NCBI GenBank assembly: GCA_900404475.1 | Contig: OUQQ01000209.1 | Location: 7,255-29,600 of the forward strand | Direction of reading: 5' to 3' | DNA from: Spongospora subterranea | Taxonomy: Eukaryota > Endomyxa > Phytomyxea > Plasmodiophorida > Plasmodiophoridae | Length of the DNA: 22,346 nt | Shown here: positions 18,356 through 22,346 of the stretch, one piece after another | Layout of the letters: every line of letters starts with the position of its first letter | How positions within the stretch are numbered: position 1 is the stretch's first letter | Program-made: the position numbers and the translations under genes | The notes under the pieces: model-generated | Seen by the model: the letters and a program-made list of their open reading frames with translations, nothing else | Told to the model about the DNA's origin: nothing | The model's database searches: none

Positions 18356-21034
18356 TCAAATGGCGATAGAGTTGGAGATCATTTGCGGCATTAACCAAAT
18401 ATATGGATCTTTGGCGCGTGATGTTTCATTTCTCTTTTTAATGATAACAGTGATTTCGTCCAATTTCGCATTAAAAGTTTCATGAATGACCCGAGCAGCT
18501 GGATCAGATAAATCAGGTTCCGCCTAAAATTTTGATTTTAGCGTTGCAGATAGGATACTGCGTTTTGCATACCTTCCCAAGGAAAACTTCTTCATCGGCA
18601 TATTCAGACAAGCTTCGAGCTAAAGCTATCGATTGGACGGTCTGAGTCCTGTATCAGGAATTGAGTGACTTGTAGAGTGAAGCGCTCGGAAGAAGGTACC
18701 ACATACACGTTGGGGATAGCATCAAGCAGAATTTCTGTAGTGATGGGAACTTTGATGTCTTCAGGGAGTCCTAATCTCATTACAGCAGGGTGATTAGGAA
18801 CCCAGCTGTAGTATTCTGATGACAGTCAAGAAATCAGCAAACGTGCGTTTGAAAATTTACTCTAGAGAAACCGTATTGATTGAAATTGATAGGCGCATGT
18901 CCAGCAGTTGCAGCAAATATGACGTTTGCTGTCATGTCGATAAGTTGCTGACAGGTGTCAATTTGCGGATAATTTTTTTTGGGTAGCACCTCCAATAGTT
19001 CCAAACGCCAATTTGAAATTTCTGTACATCGTATATTGTCATTCACCAACAGACATGATAAATCGAGTATATCAACCTGCGTCTGCAGCAACAAGTTTGT
19101 CATCTCCCTTGTAGTAATGATTGACGTATTTGGAAGTGAATTCATGAATGGCCTCGTAGATAAGAAGGACATCTTCACGCCATGGATATGCTCCAGGCGT
19201 ATCGACTAGTGGAGATTTTATGCCATCGGTAAACCCATTTTGTTTTAGGAGATGCAGGGGAGATAGAAATTCATAAGTCCAGAGAGAATATGCCCTCTGA
19301 ATCAAGGGAAACATCTGATGACCTAGGGCGGAAGTCTTTATCATCAAAACAACATATGCTTGTATGAGATAATACCGATACTGAACAAACTCTCGATCGT
19401 CGGTAATAAACTGATATACGCACTGAGTAAAGTAGGACCAAAATTATATCGAAATCAGTACCGTTGCCTTGCAAGAGAATTGATGGCACTAGTCCACTGT
19501 AAATGTGGCTTTAACAGGCGGAATAAAGGGTGCGATGAAGACAAGGTACGCCGGGCCGCAATAGCATATGCTTCAATAACCATGTGGGTCCCCATAAAGT
19601 GAGTGCAGAGCTGGTGAATTTGCGCATCGGCGTTGTTGACAAACATCTTCGCCATAATCCTGTCGTATATTTTCAGGTTGGGATGAATTCATGTTTTTTG
19701 AATACCATTCATTCTTTTGAAATTCTGAGTCATCCTTAACCGTGGGATAATACATTTTACCTCCTTGTTTGAGCTGAATTGCCACAGGTACGATCGTGTT
19801 GATGGGCTCTGAGTAATAAAACAGACAAACAGCCGCAGCTAAGTATGAGTTCTGGTGGTCATTCTATTGCAGTCCACATTTCAGAACGACGAAGATAACA
19901 AGGGTCAAGAGCATGAATTACCACTCCTTGAGCGCGCTCCCTAGCTTGAATGTCTACTAAGTCTTGTAACAAAGGCCGGAAATCAACATAACAAAATTTG
20001 CCAGCTTGCATTTCGGTTTGAATGTCTTTGTCGCGAAGGATGGCAACTTTGCTTTTCAGCACCTTATCGGTAACAGGGAATTTCTCTGGGAACGACCCCT
20101 GGAAACGCGGTTATTATTGAAGACTGCAAAAAGCGCGATGGTATCCGACAGCGCAAAGTTTGACGAATGCAGGATTGATTCCACATAAATACTGTCTTCC
20201 CATAGTGTCATCAGTATCCCAAGTCTCTGCAATCGGAGATAGCAGGCTTCCGTTGGGTCCGAACAACGCCGATTTGAACTCTTCAAGACTACCCCAGCTG
20301 CGGCGATGACCAAACAGATCAGCAACACCCGTCTCCAAAATCTTTTTGATGACATTTGACAGCACCTGGCAGATACTAACTTCACCACTCCTAACAAGCG
20401 GTTAGAGTGAAAACTCGCTCACCTGTCGCCCTTTTAACGACTCAAACTGCTCATCTGCAGGCAAGTCCTGGTATCTTGCTCTCAAACCGCTTGGCAGTCC
20501 GGTGATTCTGGCAAACTTGGTGCTATCATAAACAGATTGATGATAGGCGATATCGGCAGATCGAAGCTCAAGCATTGAATCAGTAAGTTTAGGATCGTTT
20601 GGTAAAGTCGGAACCCCTCCAAAAAATGTTCGGTTATCGCCTTTTTGTATCCAAGAATAGATTGGCACAAACATTTCTATACCGCGAGAGGTTTGGCGTA
20701 CCTAAGTACTGGTCAGCATAAACATGAATGGGTAAGAAAGGTCTCTGACAGTAATACTGTTGATAAACAGATCGGTAAACAGAGACCGCCATCCTCTATT
20801 AGCATGCACTTGAATAGCCACAATCTCCCCTATATCTTGTTCAGCATCAAATTTATGAATTTCTGTATGTTCCCCATGATGTCGCTCGATAATCCCGAAT
20901 TTCGATCGTAAGCTGAAGGGTCCGGCCTTTTTGGCGGAACTGCTGATCAACGTCACTTCAATTCGCAAATCGCTCGCAACGAGTAGTCGCTCCCCGGTGT
21001 GCATAGTCACCGTATACACCATCTTCGACGCCAT
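18356..21034 (-). CDS. PLAT-domain lipoxygenase, complete, 12 exons
   Basis: The non-haem iron dioxygenase that makes fatty-acid hydroperoxides. Exons: 21034-20750, 20701-20423, 20365-20150, 20098-19891, 19838-19706, 19659-19462, 19410-19354, 19294-19077, 19021-18872, 18815-18707, 18648-18573, 18523-18356; 2097 nt, 698 residues, every phase consistent. Residues 1 to ~105 are a PLAT/LH2 beta-sandwich (YTVTMHTGERLLVASDLRIE). The catalytic domain has LCGINPAFVKL, FPEKFPVTDKV, VPVAIQLKQGG, AKMFVNNADAQIHQLCTHF, HPLFRLLKPH and YPWREDVLLIYEAI. Iron ligands are H389, H394, H573, N577 and the terminal Ile698 (NSIAI then TGA). A437 sits at the S/R stereocontrol ('Coffa') site, predicting S products. 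Length and PLAT domain fit animal-type enzymes. Introns are 46-59 nt. The exon 4/5 border is the least certain (donor within CTTCGTCGTT). Confidence 0.95.
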
Positions 21035-21171
21035 CGCCAATTAGGTTCGATCCAACACACTCTCTCCACACACGAACAACCGGATCGGATTAAAGTTATG
21101 ACCCCTCAACGTTGCTAACGGTGAACAGTCCCACTGGGTGTAGTGTAGTAGGTAACCCCTCATACGGAAAG

Positions 21172-21205
21172 CACGTGTCACGTGATGACGCGTCGAACGT
21201 CATCA
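21172..21205. promoter_or_regulatory. Paired E-boxes and CRE-like palindrome in a divergent spacer
   Basis: Two CACGTG hexamers, 21172-21177 and 21179-21184, are one base apart. They overlap an inverted repeat TGATGACG (21183-21190), spacer CGTCGAA, CGTCATCA (21198-21205). CACGTG is the core for bHLH/bZIP factors, and TGACG/CGTCA the half-site for ATF/CREB-type bZIPs. The cluster lies ~140 bp upstream of the lipoxygenase ATG and ~100-130 bp before the first plausible coding sequence of the plus-strand gene, so it could serve both. Confidence 0.5.
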
Positions 21206-21299
21206 TCCGCAAACACAGCAACTCAAAGGGCGCAGCCATTGTTGTTAGTACATACTGAAACTACCTTGAGACCCTCAAACGCTTTTTTTTAGAAAATTC

Positions 21300-22060
21300 G
21301 GCTCACTGTAGATGCGCTAGTCGTAACGTGACAACTGAAAGCCGCAAGTTGCTCAAGTTACTGTACCATAGATACGGACTTAACAATGTACGCGCTGCCC
21401 AAGCGATCCACGATGAAGAATTCGCAGCCCTCAAAGCCGATATTCCCTCCCGAGGATGTTTAAAGTCATCTCTGCCATTGACATCGTCCACTCAAAATGA
21501 AAATAATTGTCGTCGCAGTTTTCGAACGGTATTGTAGCTTCAATCGGATCTTTGAAAGGGTATGAGGGTCAGGCAAACGATGCTTTGGGACCACCATAAT
21601 GCGATCAAAAGCAACAGGAAAAGAGTACATTACTGTTCAAGTTCCGCATTTAGTTGGAGCGAGAGCTGCAAATGCACAGGTTGCGACAAACAAAGCAAGA
21701 CGTCAGCTGCATTATTATTCCATGAGATCACTTGCTCGGATCAAAGGAAATCGCGGAGTCAACAAGCACAATCGCTACTCTTTCCAGCAAAAGGTTGAGA
21801 AGTTAAACATGATAGATGAGATCCGCATCGTATCAAAGCCGCTGTGTCAGATGTGTCGACCCAATGTGGAATTCCTGTTGATACTATGACACGATAGGTT
21901 CGAGTAAAAGAGAAAATTTGGGTATTGCCCAGAATGTGTCGGAACAGACCCTTGAAAGGCGGTATAACAGGACGTTCTTGTCATCTTTGGCGTAATCTGG
22001 AAGATTTATTAGAGAGAAAGTTTCGGGTGCGACGTTGTAAAAGATCGAAGATTAAACTGT
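21300..22060 (+). CDS. Unresolved multi-exon gene, possible zinc-ribbon protein
   Basis: Coding-like frames occur but the splicing is not settled. 21328-21460 reads ESRKLLKLLYHRYGLNNVRA and AIHDEEFAALKADIP. A possible 54-nt intron (donor GTCATC near 21465, acceptor GTCGCAG) follows. From about 21572 a frame reads KRCFGTTIMRSKATGKEYIT (ATG at 21599), then NKARRQLHYYSMRSLARIKG, IRIVSKPLCQMC. A 45-nt intron (about 21866-21910) would join this to RKFGYCPEC, giving two CxxC pairs, a zinc-ribbon pattern loosely like the RNase P subunit Rpp21/Rpr2. I could not fix the first exon or the stop, and no family is certain. The gene converges on the minus-strand gene ending at 22108. Confidence 0.4.
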
Positions 22061-22107
22061 GTCACAAACTTGTACTTAATGTGCTCCATTGCATATTAAA
22101 CAACCGT

Positions 22108-22346
22108 TTATAGGAATGGACGTGGCAAAAACATTTCCAAGACTGTTTTCGGTATAAGACGTCCTGCTTTAGTGATTCGCCCAGCGAAAGAGGTAGCGGG
22201 TTTTGAAACTGTTTTCCAGATGTACTGTTGATTGAGATGAATTTCGCCTTGGCCCACAATATCGGCCAATCTTGGCGTCGTCGCCTCAAGTATAGATATA
22301 ATGGTCTCTGAACTCCTATGAGATTTAACATGAGATCTTTGGTAAA
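22108..22346 (-). CDS. C-terminal end of a gene cut by the window edge
   Basis: A frame entering from the right edge is open for 79 codons to a TAA at 22110-22108. It reads SSETIISILEATTPRLADIV, GQGEIHLNQQYIWKTVSKPA, SFAGRITKAGRLIPKTVLEM, ending FLPRPFL. The composition is protein-like (amphipathic helices, balanced charge), better than the competing 89-codon frame over the same bases, which is Leu/Arg-rich without pattern. There is no start codon in the window, so it is the 3' exon or end of a longer gene. Family not recognised. Confidence 0.55.
   Translation of the reverse strand, partial: YQRSHVKSHRSSETIISILEATTPRLADIVGQGEIHLNQQYIWKTVSKPATSFAGRITKAGRLIPKTVLEMFLPRPFL

Noticed and set aside
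18216..18398. Minus-strand 60-codon ORF as a separate gene
   Set aside because: It overlaps the last lipoxygenase exon in another frame; the exon frame ends with the conserved NSIAI.
19271..19489. Minus-strand 72-codon ORF and the 91-codon ORF at 19072-19347 read straight through
   Set aside because: They run through lipoxygenase introns; splicing at 19461/19411 and 19353/19295 restores the family pattern (LARQRLL.., ..YSLWTYEF).
1..22346. Bacterial features (operons, CRISPR, ribosome binding sites)
   Set aside because: Spliceosomal introns, DNAAF5, TBC and PLAT-lipoxygenase genes show a nuclear eukaryotic genome; no repeat-spacer array was seen.

Overview
This window comes from a compact nuclear genome of a flagellated eukaryote. 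Spliceosomal introns are short (about 44-61 nt in the models built here), usually with CTGAC/CTAAC-like branch sites. One gene is the dynein-arm assembly factor DNAAF5, which is kept only by lineages with motile cilia or flagella. Genes lie close together on both strands, separated by a block of decayed transposable elements. The Ty3/gypsy fragments and the Myb/SANT 'NAM-associated' transposon genes resemble those of oomycetes and other zoosporic protists or fungi, but the sequence alone does not fix the lineage.

Layout. 1-5.1 kb is a gene block: a TBC Rab-GAP (minus), an 815-bp spacer with a degenerate minisatellite, a short DNAAF5/HEATR2 (plus), and a two-exon Sel1-repeat protein (minus) that ends 37 bp from the DNAAF5 stop. 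5.2-8.4 kb holds a broken Ty3/gypsy element on the minus strand: gag, CCHC knuckle, aspartic protease and a reverse transcriptase whose palm has been deleted. 8.4-14.4 kb is gene-poor. It holds a 650-bp foldback (9760-10410) and a second large palindrome made of two convergent copies of a NAM/Myb-SANT-like transposon gene (11009-12197). 14.4-21.0 kb is a second gene block, all minus: a four-exon coiled-coil protein of unknown function, a two-exon protein with four IQ motifs, and a complete 12-exon PLAT-lipoxygenase. 21.05-21.3 kb is a probable divergent control region, followed by an unresolved plus-strand multi-exon gene and the C-terminal end of another minus-strand gene cut by the window edge.

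The main result is that the lipoxygenase, which appears only as scattered overlapping ORFs, can be spliced by hand into one 698-residue protein with all five iron ligands and a C-terminal isoleucine. No shared pathway for the neighbouring genes is evident; the order looks like ordinary compact-genome packing.
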